Source: Dastarcus helophoroides (Eukaryota > Arthropoda > Insecta > Coleoptera > Bothrideridae). Taken from it: a stretch of 64,000 nucleotides of DNA. Within the stretch, counting starts at the first letter, position 1. Each line of letters starts with the position of its first letter. Both the position numbers and the translations under genes were made by a program. The notes beneath the pieces are model-generated. The model made no database searches. It worked only from the letters and a program-made list of their open reading frames with translations, and was not told the origin of the DNA. Where the stretch lies: the NCBI GenBank assembly GCA_028583605.1, contig CM053331.1, positions 32,156,411-32,220,410 on the forward strand, in the 5' to 3' direction. Below are positions 21,193 through 32,340 of the stretch, in pieces.

Positions 21193-23806
21193 TCAATGGT
21201 ATCTTCGTATTCTGTTATTGCAGAGATCTGTGTATTTGTGTGAGTCTCCATTTTTGCGTAGGTCTTTGTAGCCAGTGTTTTTGAATTCCATGAGCGTTGG
21301 AATCTTCAGATCGTTGTGGATTTGCTCGTTTGTCATGTAGTAAGGAGTGGTGACGCATTGTCGTAGCGTTTTATTTTGAATTATTTCTAAAGTGTGCAGT
21401 TGTAGTGGACTTGCTCTCAGCCAGACCTCCGACGCATACATTAGATTCGGTCGAATGATTGCCTTGTACAGGTTTAGCTTGCTTCTGATATCCAACTTGC
21501 TCCTGTTGTTAAAGGGTGAGTAGAGATATCCTTTTAGTGGCTTGGTTTTCGTTGCAATGCTTTGGATGTGTGCACTGTATGAAAGTGTTTTGTCTAGAGT
21601 TACTCCAAGGTATTTCACTTGTTTCACCCATGGAATTGGTGTGTCGTTTAATTTGAGCTTTTGCTCCCGTTCTCTCTTTTTCCTACTGAATATTATAGCT
21701 TGGATTTTACTCGCGTTAGTTTAGATCCTTTATGTATTCATCCAACTTTCTATGTCGTTGAGATGAAATTGTAAATTTTTGGTGATTTTTGTCTATATTC
21801 TTGACTGTGTGATTATGGCCGTGTCGTCTGCGTATAGAGCAATCTTGGTGTTCTACTTTTTTGGAATATACGCTGTGTAGATAAGGTACAGTAATGGTCC
21901 TAGTAAAGATCCTTGGGGCACGCCTGCTGTCATTTCTTTGATGCTAGATGTCTTTTCGGTCATTTTGACGTAGAATTTTCTTCTGTCCAGGTATGATTTA
22001 ATTATTTTTCCGTAGGCCAGCGGGATTTCCAACTAAAATGATTTGTATATCAGTCCAGTGTGCCAGACTTTCTCGACGGCTTTTACAACATCAAGGAATA
22101 TGCTCCAGAGGTTTTTTCTTTCTTATTGCCTTCGAAGATAGGTTCAGTTATTCTTGATAGTTAGTGAACTGTGGAATGTTCCTGCCTGAATCCAAACTGT
22201 TCATCGGGTATGATATTTCCATCTTTTATTATCTTTTCTATTCTGGTTAGGACAGTTTTTTCAGCTATTTTGCTAAGGCTTGACAGCAGGCAATAGGTCG
22301 ATAGCTGTCGACGCTGCTTCTCGGCTTTCCTGGTTTGTGGGTCATTATTGTTTCTGCCGTCTTCCACCTGTTTGGATAGACGTAAAGGTTAAAGATTGCG
22401 TTGCATATTTTCTTGAGATCTTCTACTGCTTCTGGCAGAAGCATTTTTATCGTAAAGTTCCTTATGTTGTCTGGGCCAGATACTAGGCTCTTAATGATCG
22501 TTTCAATACTAGGTTCTTAATGATCGTTTTTAACTCTTCTGTGGTGACCTCGTCAAATTTGTAGTTTTCTCCGAGGTTGAGAAGGGTATCAGTGTATGTT
22601 TCTACATTCGAGTTGTGCGTTCTGTCTACCGAAGGATTTGGACTGAATTGCTTTTGCAGCATTTCTGCAAACGCCTTTGCCTTTTCCTCGTTTGTGATGG
22701 CCTTTCCGTTATTGGTTTTTGACGGAGGCAGGTCTCCGCTTGTTTCTTGGCAAGTTTCCAAGGTGTTTCGCCCTTGTCGTTAAAACTTTTTAGGTGGTTT
22801 CTCCATTTTTTGTTGTATTCTTCGTTCAGAAGATTCTTAACTTCGTTTGTGAGTCTGTTTAGTGTGTTCTTGTCAGACGGGTGCAAAGTTCTGTGATACG
22901 CTTTCTTCGCTGCATGTTTATGTTTTATGAGCGTAGCTGGTAAATTTTCCTGCCTCCTATTTTGCTGCGTTGTTGTAGTTGCAGCAGTAAGAGCTTGGTT
23001 TATATGTTTTTCAAACTGGTCGGTGACCCAATTTAGGTGTTTCACGCTTTCAATGTTGTGTTTTTGTGGAACATATTCATGTTGGAATTTTGTCCAGTTA
23101 ATCTTGGTTTTTGTGTAGCGCTGTGATTGGTTTGGATTACCATATGTCATGTTGAGGGGACAGTGGTCTGACGAAAGTTCCTCTATGACTTGGACATTCA
23201 GGTCGAGCGTCAGGTTTTTGTGTACCGTAACGTCGAGAATATCCGCAGTCGTCGAATTGTCCGGATGTGTTGGCTCTAGTGGAGGGTTGACAATTGGATT
23301 TCTGTTCTCCAAGTATCTTTAAAGTATGTTTTCTTTAGTGTTTGTAACTTTGCAGGGCCAGTTTTTGTGCTTAGCATTGAGGTCTCCTGCTATCAGAGTG
23401 GGCGTGTTTCTGGCGAAGATTTTGTCGATAGCTTCTTCTATTCCCTTTTTTGTGGGCGGTGAGTATACAGAGTACAGTGCAAGTTTTGAGTGTCGCAGCT
23501 GTATTTCCTCTCCTGTATATTCGATGTTCGGTTTGTCGGCGTTTGACTCCAGAGCGTGGTGTTCGATGCCAATTTTGACTAGCACAGCCACACCTCCACC
23601 GGCTTTGTCTTCTCGGTCCTTTCTATAGGTCAAATAGTTCAACTTTTTTGACTGCCTTAGGTGAGTTTCTCCGAGCAGAACAATATCTGGTTTGTGTTCT
23701 GCGTCCAATGCTTTCATTCCGATATCTTGTTTGAAATACTGTTAGCGTTCCAGGCTATGATTTTTAGCCCGGTAGGATTTTTCAGCCTTTTTTGGTGTGT
23801 ATCCAT
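21193..23806 (-). pseudogene. LINE ORF2: APE-type endonuclease and reverse transcriptase, disrupted
   Basis: ATG at 23806 overlaps the end of ORF1. The endonuclease starts KIIAWNANSIS, then (after a frameshift) VLLGETHL with the catalytic Glu, GDLNAKH, a stop at 23319, DILDVTV and SSDHCPLN. RT blocks: a linker with KAAKKAYHRTL-like sequence, PDEQFGFRQEHSTVH near 22170, and a degraded centre between about 22130 and 21630, where the YADD region is translated only piecemeal (AAIFGRHGHN-like on the plus side). The tail MKQVKYLGVTLDKTLSY … LYKAIIRPNLMYASEVW is well kept (21627-21193). A 26-bp tandem duplication (ACTAGG(C/T)TCTTAATGATCG, 22483-22530) adds a frameshift. Total ~870 codons, the normal length for the family. 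Confidence 0.87.
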
Positions 23807-25095
23807 TTAAAAGGTTGTTAAGATTTTGGTAATTTTCCTCGTGAAGCTAATCTCTTGATCCTCGGTTGGCTTAAGTTGTGCAAATTCTAACAACATCTCT
23901 GCTAGAAAAACTGCAATTTGGGTTTTTGCAGATGTTTTTTCTTTTTGCGGTTTCGTTGTCGGTTTGTTTTTCTGTGTCTCTTGTTGTTGGGGCTTCCCTG
24001 TTTTACAGTGGTTTCGACCAAGCTGACACAGTGGGTTTTTGTGCCGTAATCTTGAAAATTTGTGGTTTTTCGTTCTCCGTCGTTTGTTGTGCGGGTCTCT
24101 TCTTACACTGCCTGGAAATTCACTGGAAATTGCAGTGTGAACTCTGCCAGAGTTTGCGCATTTTGCGGCGGTAGTTTTTTCTTTGTCGCATAGGTGTGAG
24201 CTCCTGCACACTTCATGCATCGGTGTTCTGCGTTGCAGTTCTTTTGTATATGCCCGTACAGTTGGCATCTGTGACATTGTATCATAACTCCGGTCGTTTT
24301 AAGCGGCTCAATTGTTATATTGAGGCCTTTTACTTGGGTAATTTCGTAAATCGACTTGTACTTGCGCTCCAGTTCTACAAGTACAAGCGGTGCCGGCTTT
24401 CCTCCTTTTTCGTTCCTCCTGGTGATTTTCATTGTAGGGTACCCTTGTGCCTTGAGGTCCTCATGCACGTCTTTTTCCGGAGTTTCTTGTGAAATACCTC
24501 GTATTACCACTTTAAGGAATTTTTCCTCCCTTAGTTGATGTGTGTGGAACTCAAGGTTTGCCTCCTTGAACACCTTGTACATTTTCCTGTAGTCGTTTAC
24601 TGTTTGCGGCACAATCCTTATTCCGTCTCTGGTCGTCGAAGCTCTTAAATAACCAATCTTTGACTCCCTCAGGTGCTTGCTTATTTCGGTCCATTTTTCT
24701 TTGTTTCTGAGAATTATCGGTGACTGGTTATTCCCAGCGGTTACGTCTTTTTGGGTTGATTGGGTGGCCGTTTTATCAGTTTGGGTTGTCGTAAAGGTTC
24801 GCTTGTTATTTGTCCTTCTTTTCCATGGGGGCTCTTCGTTTGTTCGGGGGGCTTCTTCTTCATCTATGTGCTTGTTTGTAGGGCGGCAAACAATCTTCTC
24901 GTCGCAGTTTTCCTCGGTCCTCTTCTTCTTGGCTGTCTTCTTCGGTGTAGAGTAGGATTCGATTTGCATTTTGCAAGCCTCTTTTTCCTCTTTTTTAAGT
25001 TGAGCTATTCGCTCGCTTACTAACTCGGCCAATCTAATGAGTTCGGCCAAGTCGCACTCAATAACACTCTTCAACGTTACAAATTGTGGCACCAT
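23807..25095 (-). pseudogene. LINE ORF1 (gag-like, PRE_C2HC and CCHC knuckles), frameshifted
   Basis: ATG at 25095 opens 330 codons. The N-terminus is Lys/Glu-rich and probably disordered. Residues ~195-275 (KVVIRGISQETPEKDVHEDL … PLVLVELERKYKSIYEI) match the domain found before gag-like zinc knuckles in jockey ORF1 proteins (PRE_C2HC). The knuckles follow: CHRCQLYGHIQKNC and CMKCAGAH. The frame is broken at about residue 308; the product continues in another frame (CDKEKTTAAKCANSGRVHTA) to the stop at 23807. The third knuckle has lost a Cys (CANSG for CANCG). The protein would bind element RNA. The stop is directly followed by the ORF2 ATG. Confidence 0.88.
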
Positions 25096-25213
25096 CCTGG
25101 GATCTGGACGCGCACAATTTTAACTTTGAAAAGCACTAACTTTTCGCTTAAACTAGTTGACAAGAGTCGCACTGGGGAAGCTACTTAATTCACCTCCGTT
25201 CAGTACGAGAGTC

Positions 25214-27842
25214 GAGACAACTATTTTTTTTTTAAGTAGGGGAAAATCCATTACGGACATCTGGGAAGATAACCCATATAGTGTCGGAGTTCCGCTCAAA
25301 CTACGGGTACCGATTAAAAACCCCTACTTCTTCGGGCCGGGCCCTTGGCTCCCAATCCCTCCGTCGAAACAGTACAGTAGTGCTGGGGCACTATTGCAAG
25401 CTGTTTTGCCTGAAACATAAGAAACAAACAAAACAAAATTTTTCGAAATGGAAGTCTTAGCGTAAAGGACCATCCTTGGTCTTCTAATCCTGGTTGGGAT
25501 GTTTGAATTGTAATCCACTGCCTGTCGAACTAGTTCGTTGGGTTGCGTTTCCTCTCTCACGATCGCCCTGGAATTAATTTTCCAAAAAAATTCTCTTACC
25601 TTCTCTATGGAGCTGATTGTTTCTCACAAACCATGGAGCGTCCATGGCTTGTCTTAGAAAGACGTTCTGGAACACCTTGAGTTTCTTCATCTGATTATCC
25701 GTCGCCTGTGACCAAGCTACAGATGCGTAGGTCATCGCTGGTCTTATGATTAATTTGTATAGTAACACTTTAAGTCCAATGGACAGGTTACTATTTGTAC
25801 CAATCATCGCTTGCAGCAGTCCCTTCGGCATTTTGGCTTTGGACACTGCATAATCAATGTGTGCCTGGAAAGTGAGTCTTTTGTCTCGAATTACACCTAG
25901 ATACTTTGCCTGAAGTCTCCAGTCGACGTTTTGCCTATGAACATTTACATGTCCATATGGTTGGAGTCTTTTTCGAGTGAAAAAGACTGCTTGGATCTTG
26001 TCTGCGTTGACTTGGATTCTCCTTTGGCCAAAGTAATCTAGTAGACGGTCTGTTGCCTCCTGAAGTCGTCTGGTGACCACCTCTGGACTGAAAGAGTACG
26101 CCACTAAAGCTGTGTCGTCTGCGTAAGTTGCCAATAAGGTGTGGTCGATTGTTGGATTGGTTCTCGGGATGCCTGCTGTGAACAGAGAATACAGCAGAGG
26201 TGACAAGGCAGAGCCTTGAGGCACCCCATACTCTATCCTAAACTGGTTTGATAGTTCCTGTCCCACCTTTGCTGTAAATGAGCGCTGGTCCAGGAACGAG
26301 CTTACCATTTGAACCATTGTTAGAGGTATTCCAAACTGGTGCATCTTGTAGACCAATCCTTGGTGCCAAACTGTGTCAAATGCCTTGGAGATATCGAAGA
26401 AAATAGCTCCCACTACCTGGTTCCAGTTCATGAGTTGAGTGACTGTTTCAACCACCCTCAGCAGTTGGTCTGAGGTAGAGTGCATAGGTTGAAACCCAAA
26501 TTGTTCCTTAGGAATTATGTCGCGATCGCTATGATATTCTGCAGACGCTTTCTCAAAATCCTTTTCGCCACCTTACCCAAGTTGGATAAGAGGCTGATTG
26601 GCCTGTAATTTTGGGAAAATGTCCCATCCTTACCTGGCTTGGGAATGAAGATAATGTTTGCAGTTTTCCATATTGTTTCAAAATACCGGTATTTAAACAT
26701 GGAATTTATTGCTCCAAAGTATTTGACAGCTTGGTCCGGAAGAGACTTCAGAGCTTGGTTTGGAATTCCATTTGGACCTGGAGACTTTTTGACATTTAGC
26801 TTGCGCAGAAAGCTTTGGATTTCCTCCTCGTTAGTCGGCTGGATGACGTCGTCTTCTTCTGGCACTTCCTTCTGAAGAATTTGAACTTCTTCTTCCACCT
26901 CATCTACGAAGTCTAAGTCCACTTCTTCAAGTGTGGCCTGACAGTGTCGTTCAAAGGTCTTAGCAAAAGCTGCGGCCTTTTCCTGATCTGAGTGAGCCAT
27001 TCCTTGAGGTCCGTGTATCGGAGGGATAGGTTTCTTAACCCCTCTCAGAGCTTTGGCTGTGCGCCAGAGATCTGATGAAGTTTCGAGGTTGCAACTTCTT
27101 AGGTGTTCCTGAAACTTGAAAATTTTGTGCTCTCTGAGTTCATACCTGAGCTCGTGGATGAGCCTGTTGACTTTCGCCTTATCTGCTTGCAGATTGGTCC
27201 GTCTTGCTCTCTTCCTGGCACGATTTTTTTTTTAATCAGCTCCACCAAGTGATTTGGCAGTGGTTCCCTTCATTCTATACGCCGGAAAGTTTTCGTCGCT
27301 GCCAGAATTACGGTGTGGTTATGGTGATTTCCAGTCTTTCCACCGCTGCGCTGATGTCATCGTTTGTATTGATCTCTCCAGGCTCTTCCAGGTTTTCTGC
27401 TAGATACTCCCTGAACTGTGTCCAGTTTGTTTTCGTGCAGGTGTCTGCAGGCTTGGGTCCACGATCATCTCCGATGGTCATCATCACTGGGTTGTGGTCT
27501 GAGCTGAGCTCACTAACTGATGTTAACTCAACAGTGTATCGAACATCCTTCATCAGTGCAACGTCCAGGACATCTGGTATTCCTGTGGCGTGATGATGAT
27601 GGGTTGGTTCTTCTGGGGCCATTACATCGATTCCGTTCTGTGCTGTGAACCTTTGAAGTGTTCTCCCGTGTTTGTTTTTGACTCTGCTGCCCCACTCGAT
27701 GTTTTTGGCATTAAGGTCTCCGACCACAATAACATTTTTATTGTTTATTTCGAAGATGCGTGCCAAATATGTCTCTGTGAGGGCGTTGGTTATGGAGTAA
27801 CAAGACACCAGCGTCAGAGGTCCCTACGCCATAGACAACTAT
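25214..27842 (-). mobile_element. Second jockey-type LINE, 5'-truncated in the endonuclease
   Basis: Runs on the minus strand from about 27842 (inside the endonuclease) to a 10-T stretch at 25214-25223, which is the poly(A) tail in sense orientation, preceded by GATTTTCCCCTACTT. Its tail is joined directly to the 5' end of the LINE at 20880-25213, giving a head-to-tail pair on one strand. Sequence differs clearly from the neighbour, so it is not a tandem duplicate. Confidence 0.88.
25480..27842 (-). pseudogene. LINE ORF2 (endonuclease C-part, RT), three frameshifts
   Basis: 27808-27308 carries endonuclease motifs VIVVGDLNAKN, DVLDVALM and SSDHNPVMM. A shift at the A-run complementary to 27223-27232 leads to the linker (NRARKRARRTNLQADKAKVNRL), which is open through to 26515 with FLRKLNVKKSPGPNGIPNQAL and QNYRPISLLSNLGKVA. 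A one-base shift at about 26510 leads to the RT core, 26485-25574: GAIFFDISKAFDTVWHQGL, YGVPQGSALSPLLYSLF, ATYADDTALVAYS (catalytic YADD intact) and AKYLGVIRDKRLTF. A last shift near 25585 precedes the C-terminus (NELVRQAVDYNSNIPTRIRRPR). Few lesions and an intact active site suggest a younger copy than its neighbour. Confidence 0.9.
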
Positions 27843-28879
27843 AGTCAGTTTCCATTTTTATATATAAAGATGTCCTTATTGGACCTTGCACAGACAAAGT
27901 CGCGTGGTTAAGCTAGTTTATAACAATAATCTGGGATATTATCGCTCAGACCCGGCTTTTCAGTATTTTAGAAAACTACCTTTTATTTTTGTTAACACTG
28001 AATGTGCATTAGAAAAATTATTATTCAAAAGAACTCATAAAAGAGCAGAAGTTGTATTTAAATAACTTTTTATTCAATTCTTCTTAAAAAGTCCTTCGGA
28101 AGCTCGCTTTCCGACATAATAGGATCTTTTCCCCTAATTTCTGTTCCGTCGAGTATTTTAAATCAAAAAAAGTTAATTAATTTCAACCCGAAAAATTACC
28201 CCATATTCCGCCCATTCATTTCAAATGCTTCTCATCAAGATACAAATATAATTAAGGTGGATTTTGGGGAAGAAGTATGAAAAATTTAAATGTAGTAAAA
28301 TGAAACGGAAACGCAATATTGCGAAATACATGCGCGCAACATCTAGTAGCCATTGGAAAGTAGGTTAACATCGTGTCACGGGCACGCTTCCCCGACCTCT
28401 CCAACTCCCCCCATCCAGACCTATTCCTGTGCAACCTACTTCCTGTTTGGCGGTATGTAATTGGTTATTAAATCTAGGTCACGATCACTTTATCAAGATG
28501 GAATTTTTTGTTTGTTTGTTTTCGATGTGCGCACGTTGTTTTGATGGCATTTTCGCGATTATCAAACACGCCGCAACGGGATAATCGCCGGAGAGGGACA
28601 ATGTCTGCGATGAGCGCAACAAATGGCTATTTCAGGATACTACCCCCGGCTGGAGACCGGAGCGGAGACGCGCGGCCATGGCGCTAGACTGCGACAACCG
28701 ACAACAGGTTGCTCGTAACTCTCGGCTATTTTACTTGATACTGTGTTCCGGATTTGCGAGGCAAACAAGATCCTTTATTGGGTGACAGGTTTTATTAAAA
28801 TATCGAATTTTCTGTGAGCTGCATTTCTATTCATTGCTTTTGATAACTTTATAGTTTTATTGGAATCGGGTACTAAAAA
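27843..28879. other. Intergenic segment with a GC-rich patch
   Basis: Mostly AT-rich. 28560-28720 is rich in CpG (GGATAATCGCCGGAGAGGG, GACGCGCGGCCATGGCGC) and includes a 29-codon plus-strand frame starting ATGTCTGCGATG (28601). It could be a host promoter or first exon, but I recognise nothing. No transposon ends were seen here. Confidence 0.4.
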
Positions 28880-28978
28880 TGGGTTGTTTTGATGTAATAA
28901 CGAAGGCTTCCACGGCCAGAGTCAGTACAGGATATACTTCTTCCGGGATTGGATCGTGTCAAAGAACTACTAAAAGTG

Positions 28979-29017
28979 TTCGACGTTTCGCCCACCATCG
29001 TAGGGGGCTTTTTCAGA
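28979..29017 (-). ncRNA. Hammerhead-like motif of the Penelope-like element
   Basis: Sense strand: CTGAAAA, stem II with CCCCC…GGTGGG arms, then GAAA and ACGTC, i.e. a two-base-pair palindromic helix III and a GUC cleavage triplet. The core position usually G in CTGANGA is A here, so this copy may be inactive. The layout parallels the motifs in the short elements at 15.4 and 46-49 kb. Confidence 0.5.
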
Positions 29018-29289
29018 AGCAAAGAAAAGAAACAACAAATAAAAAGAGAAATATAAGGGAATATGCAAAAATGAAAAGGCCAATTTCAAAACATCAGTGC
29101 ACGGTAACTCAGTATGTCCACCATACCAGAGGCGAAACTTTTGGAAATTAAAAATTGGTACAAAGGATAAGAAAGTTTAGACGGAAGAGCACGGCAACTC
29201 AGTGTGTCCAGCATACCAGTAGCGAAACTCTTCTGAGGGGAATGAGGGAAAGGGAAACTTTATATACCATTCGTCTGCGCGATCACTCC

Positions 29290-29698
29290 CGAAGATATCC
29301 GATGGTTGGTTTCCAGGCGGAGGAAAGCATGTAACCGTCGTCTCTGTTGATGTTTTTGGAGAATTTCTGAATTTCAAAGGCCTCGCGCTCTATGGCCCTA
29401 TTATAGTAATTGGAAATATTGGATATAATTGAAATATTATCAAAGAGAATCTTATGTCCGGTCTCATGTTGATGTTCAGTAATGGTGTCTGCGAAAATAA
29501 ACCAAACCTAAGACATCTTTGGTGCTCGGATATTTGCGCCTTATATGATCGCCCCGTTTCTCCGATGTACACTGAACCACAAGAACAAGGAACCCTGTAC
29601 ACACCATTAGAACGAAAGGATGAAATTTTATCTTTGGGAGATCTTTGGATCTGTTGGATCTTTGAGGATGATGAAAAAATATTTTTATGTGTATACAT
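29290..29698 (-). pseudogene. GIY-YIG endonuclease domain of a Penelope-like element
   Basis: The sense frame shows GVYRVPCSCGSVYIGETGRS, the GIY…YIG catalytic core as it occurs in Penelope-like elements (CSCG zinc ligand motif included), then KAQISEHQR. After a frameshift near 29510 the protein continues in another frame as TITEHQHETGHKILF … NRAIEREAFEIQKF, containing the conserved His and Glu of the nuclease, and ends near NINRDDGYMLSSAWKP. The reverse transcriptase part is missing. The domain nicks target DNA for insertion in this class. Confidence 0.9.
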
Positions 29699-29702
29699 AG
29701 GG

Positions 29703-31858
29703 GTAGCTAGAATAGGGCAGGAGCTTCCCCGCAGGTTATGAAGTTAAAAGAAAATTAATATTCAACTAAGAAAAAAATTTCCATTCGACAAAATAAGTCC
29801 TTCTTTAAGCTACTGACATTTTCTCGAAATTTCGACTTACTTCTCAAAATTCGTCTTTTTTCATAAATTTCTTTCGAAATTTCAAATTTATCCCTAAAAT
29901 TCGATTTCTTTCATCAGAATTCGACTCAAGTCAAAATTTCAAATTTTGATCCCAAAATTTATCGTTTTATTTTTCGAAATTCTACCATTTCTCAAAATCC
30001 GTTTATTTCGAAAACTGTAACTTTTCTTTAAATTTTGATTTTCTGAAAATATTGACTTGTTTATCTAGACTTTTTCCTCAAAATGTGATCGATTTTTTGA
30101 TAAAAATATTGTCTGGAAATTTTTATGGCTTTTTTTAGAAATTTTGTAAGCAGAAGAGTTTCCCTGGAATGGTTTGTAAATAAATTACAACTCGTTTCTC
30201 AAAATGTCGACGTTTATCTCAATATTGGACATTTTCTGACTTAGGGTGGGGCAGATCATGGAGCATTTCTGCCTCTGATTCAAGTGGTCAAGAGAAAATT
30301 CTAGAAATTACATGTTTCTCAAAATTTGTCCTTTTATCAAGTTTTCGACAAAATTTGACTCTCTCTAAATAACTTCGAGTGTTTACTAAATTTTGAATTT
30401 TTGTTTCTCAAGGGAAAAAAATCGAAATTGCCTGAAAAAACGAATTTAAAAAAATCTAAACTTGCATATTTTTCTCAAAATCCGTCTTTTTTCACTGAAA
30501 TTTATCCTAAAACCCCATCCTGTATGTTCCTGGAAATCTAATTATTTTTCCTGGAAATTTGCATCTTTCTTAAAATTTTGACTCTTTCAAAATTCGTTTA
30601 TTTGGGTGGGCTATCCTCAAAATTGTACTCTCTTAAAATTTGAATTTTTTTGAAAAATTTCGATCTTTGATGCTTTATTTGGTAGTTTTTCTAGAAATGT
30701 TGTTCAGAGATTTCGTTTTTTCTAATTTCTTTATTTTTATTAACATCAGGTTTTTCTGAAGATTTTCATTTTTTGGAATTTGATTTTTCAGAAATTTTGA
30801 CAGGTTTCTTAAATTTCGCCCTTTTCTCGATATTTTTATATCAAAATTCGACATCCAACTTTGCAAACATTTTGAATTTTTCTCTTAAATTCGTATTTTT
30901 CGAAATTTCGATTTTATTCGCAAAATTCTACTTTGTGGACTCTTCTTTCGAAAATCATTTTTTCTATGAAATTCTGCTACTTTCCTGAATATTTGTTTTT
31001 TTTTTAAATTTAGACTTTTTTAAATTTGGCTCCAAAAATATCAACTTTATATGTCGCGTTATTTTCGAAGTTTTGACTTTTATCTCAAAATGCCATGTTT
31101 TAGTTTCTGGAACTCTCTGGACTTTTTCCTCGAAATTAGCATTTCCTTTAACTTTTAGTTTTCTCGAAATTCCCCAGTTTTCTCTAATTAGATCAGCATA
31201 TTATCAAAAATTAAAAATGCTGAGAAAAATATTTTTGGGTAACTTCGAAATAAAGAGTTCTTCTTCAATTTCCTTATTAAAATTTAAATATTATGTTAAA
31301 AATAGAATTAAAAAGTAAAAATTTCGAGAAAAGTGTTTTTGGAAATTGCGAATTTTTTTTGAATATTTCACCTTGGAAATATTTTGGCTCTTTTAGAATT
31401 TTGAGTATTTTTCGAGTTCTTCTGAAAGGTTTTTATTCAATTTTGGTTTTCTAAAAAATCCTTCCCCAAAATAGTGTCTCAAAATTCGTCACTTTCGAAA
31501 TTACAACTTTATTCTACTTTTTTCTCTCAAAATTGAGCTTTCATTTTTCTTAATATTCGGGTTTTCTGATTATTTTTTAATTTAAATTTTCCGAAAATTT
31601 TATTTTTCTTAAAATTTGTCTTATTCTGGAAATTTTGACTTGTACTTAAAATAGGGAAGTTTTATGCTTCTGGAAATCTTCACTTACAATGAACATTTCT
31701 TTTTAAATTTCCAACTTTGTCTGAAAATGAAGTCTTTTTTTTTCACAAAACTTTACCTTTAAAAATATAATTTTTTCGAATTTTCAACAGTTTTTGAGAT
31801 TTTTCTAAAGGTTACGATTTTATTTTAAACACGATTTTTCAAACATTCCAACGCACAT
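29703..31858. repeat. Truncated copy of the 2.7-kb T-rich element
   Basis: Starts GGTAGCTAGAATAGGGCAGGAG and aligns with 52093 onward, for example TGGGGCAGATCA…GTCAAGAGAAAATTCTAG (30246 and 52673) and TTTTATGCTTCTGGAAATC (31660 and 54191). It lacks the right end; similarity stops near AAACATTCCAAC at about 31858. No coding capacity. Confidence 0.78.
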
Positions 31859-32340
31859 ATCTCTTTCCTTCCAAATCCTTTCCACATAATTGTATACAAG
31901 GCGGAGGTGTCTCAGTCTTCTGTCTAGAGCATTTGATCCCGAGATTCTGAATTTCGGGATCCCGGGATCCCGACCGATTTTTAATCCCCACATTTTCGGG
32001 ATTAAGTTTTTTTGATCCCGGGATTTTCGAGATTGGCATCATTTTAAAAAAGTTGTGAAATAAACTGCATCTATCGAAACGCTCAATGTCAATGTTTTCA
32101 ACAATACTTGTCTATCATTTTAATATAAAATGGAAGAAGTTTTACTCCAAACAAGTAGCACTACTTTGGGATTGGTATGCTTGTTTCAAATAAAAATTTT
32201 GTATCTTAAAAAAAGATTAGATAATGAGGCACCGGGCGCGTTATTATTTTTCAGATTATGGTGGAGTAAGGGGGCCAACAGAGTGTGACATCATGTGTCA
32301 AGGGCGAGACGAGTCATACGCTTCGTAGCGTCACAAAGTT
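31859..32340. other. Non-coding segment with GGGATC palindromes
   Basis: Contains a cluster of TCCCGGGATCCCGA-type palindromes (31936-32032) and, at 32315-32325, the small palindrome ACGCTTCGTAGCGT. It looks like a small dispersed repeat but I cannot name a family. Confidence 0.4.

Larger units (their letters stand above)
20880..25213 (-). mobile_element. Near full-length jockey-type LINE
   Basis: Minus-strand element with a 5' leader (25213 to 25096), ORF1 with zinc knuckles, ORF2 with endonuclease and reverse transcriptase, and a 3' region to about 20880. All parts are in the expected order and roughly full length, but both ORFs carry frameshifts and stops. The 5' end abuts the poly(A) tail of a second LINE. 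The 3' boundary is approximate because I see no clear terminal poly(A). Confidence 0.9.
28880..29702 (-). mobile_element. 3' end of a Penelope-like element
   Basis: Minus-strand fragment containing the GIY-YIG endonuclease end of the polyprotein, a 3' region with a 40-bp unit repeated 92 bp apart (ACTCAGTATGTCCACCATACC near 29106 and ACTCAGTGTGTCCAGCATACC near 29198), a hammerhead-like motif and the terminal sequence TGACTCTGGCCGTGGAAGCC. The same terminal sequence recurs as a hairpin at 44340-44480. 5'-truncated at about 29702, where a T-rich repeat element begins. Confidence 0.9.
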
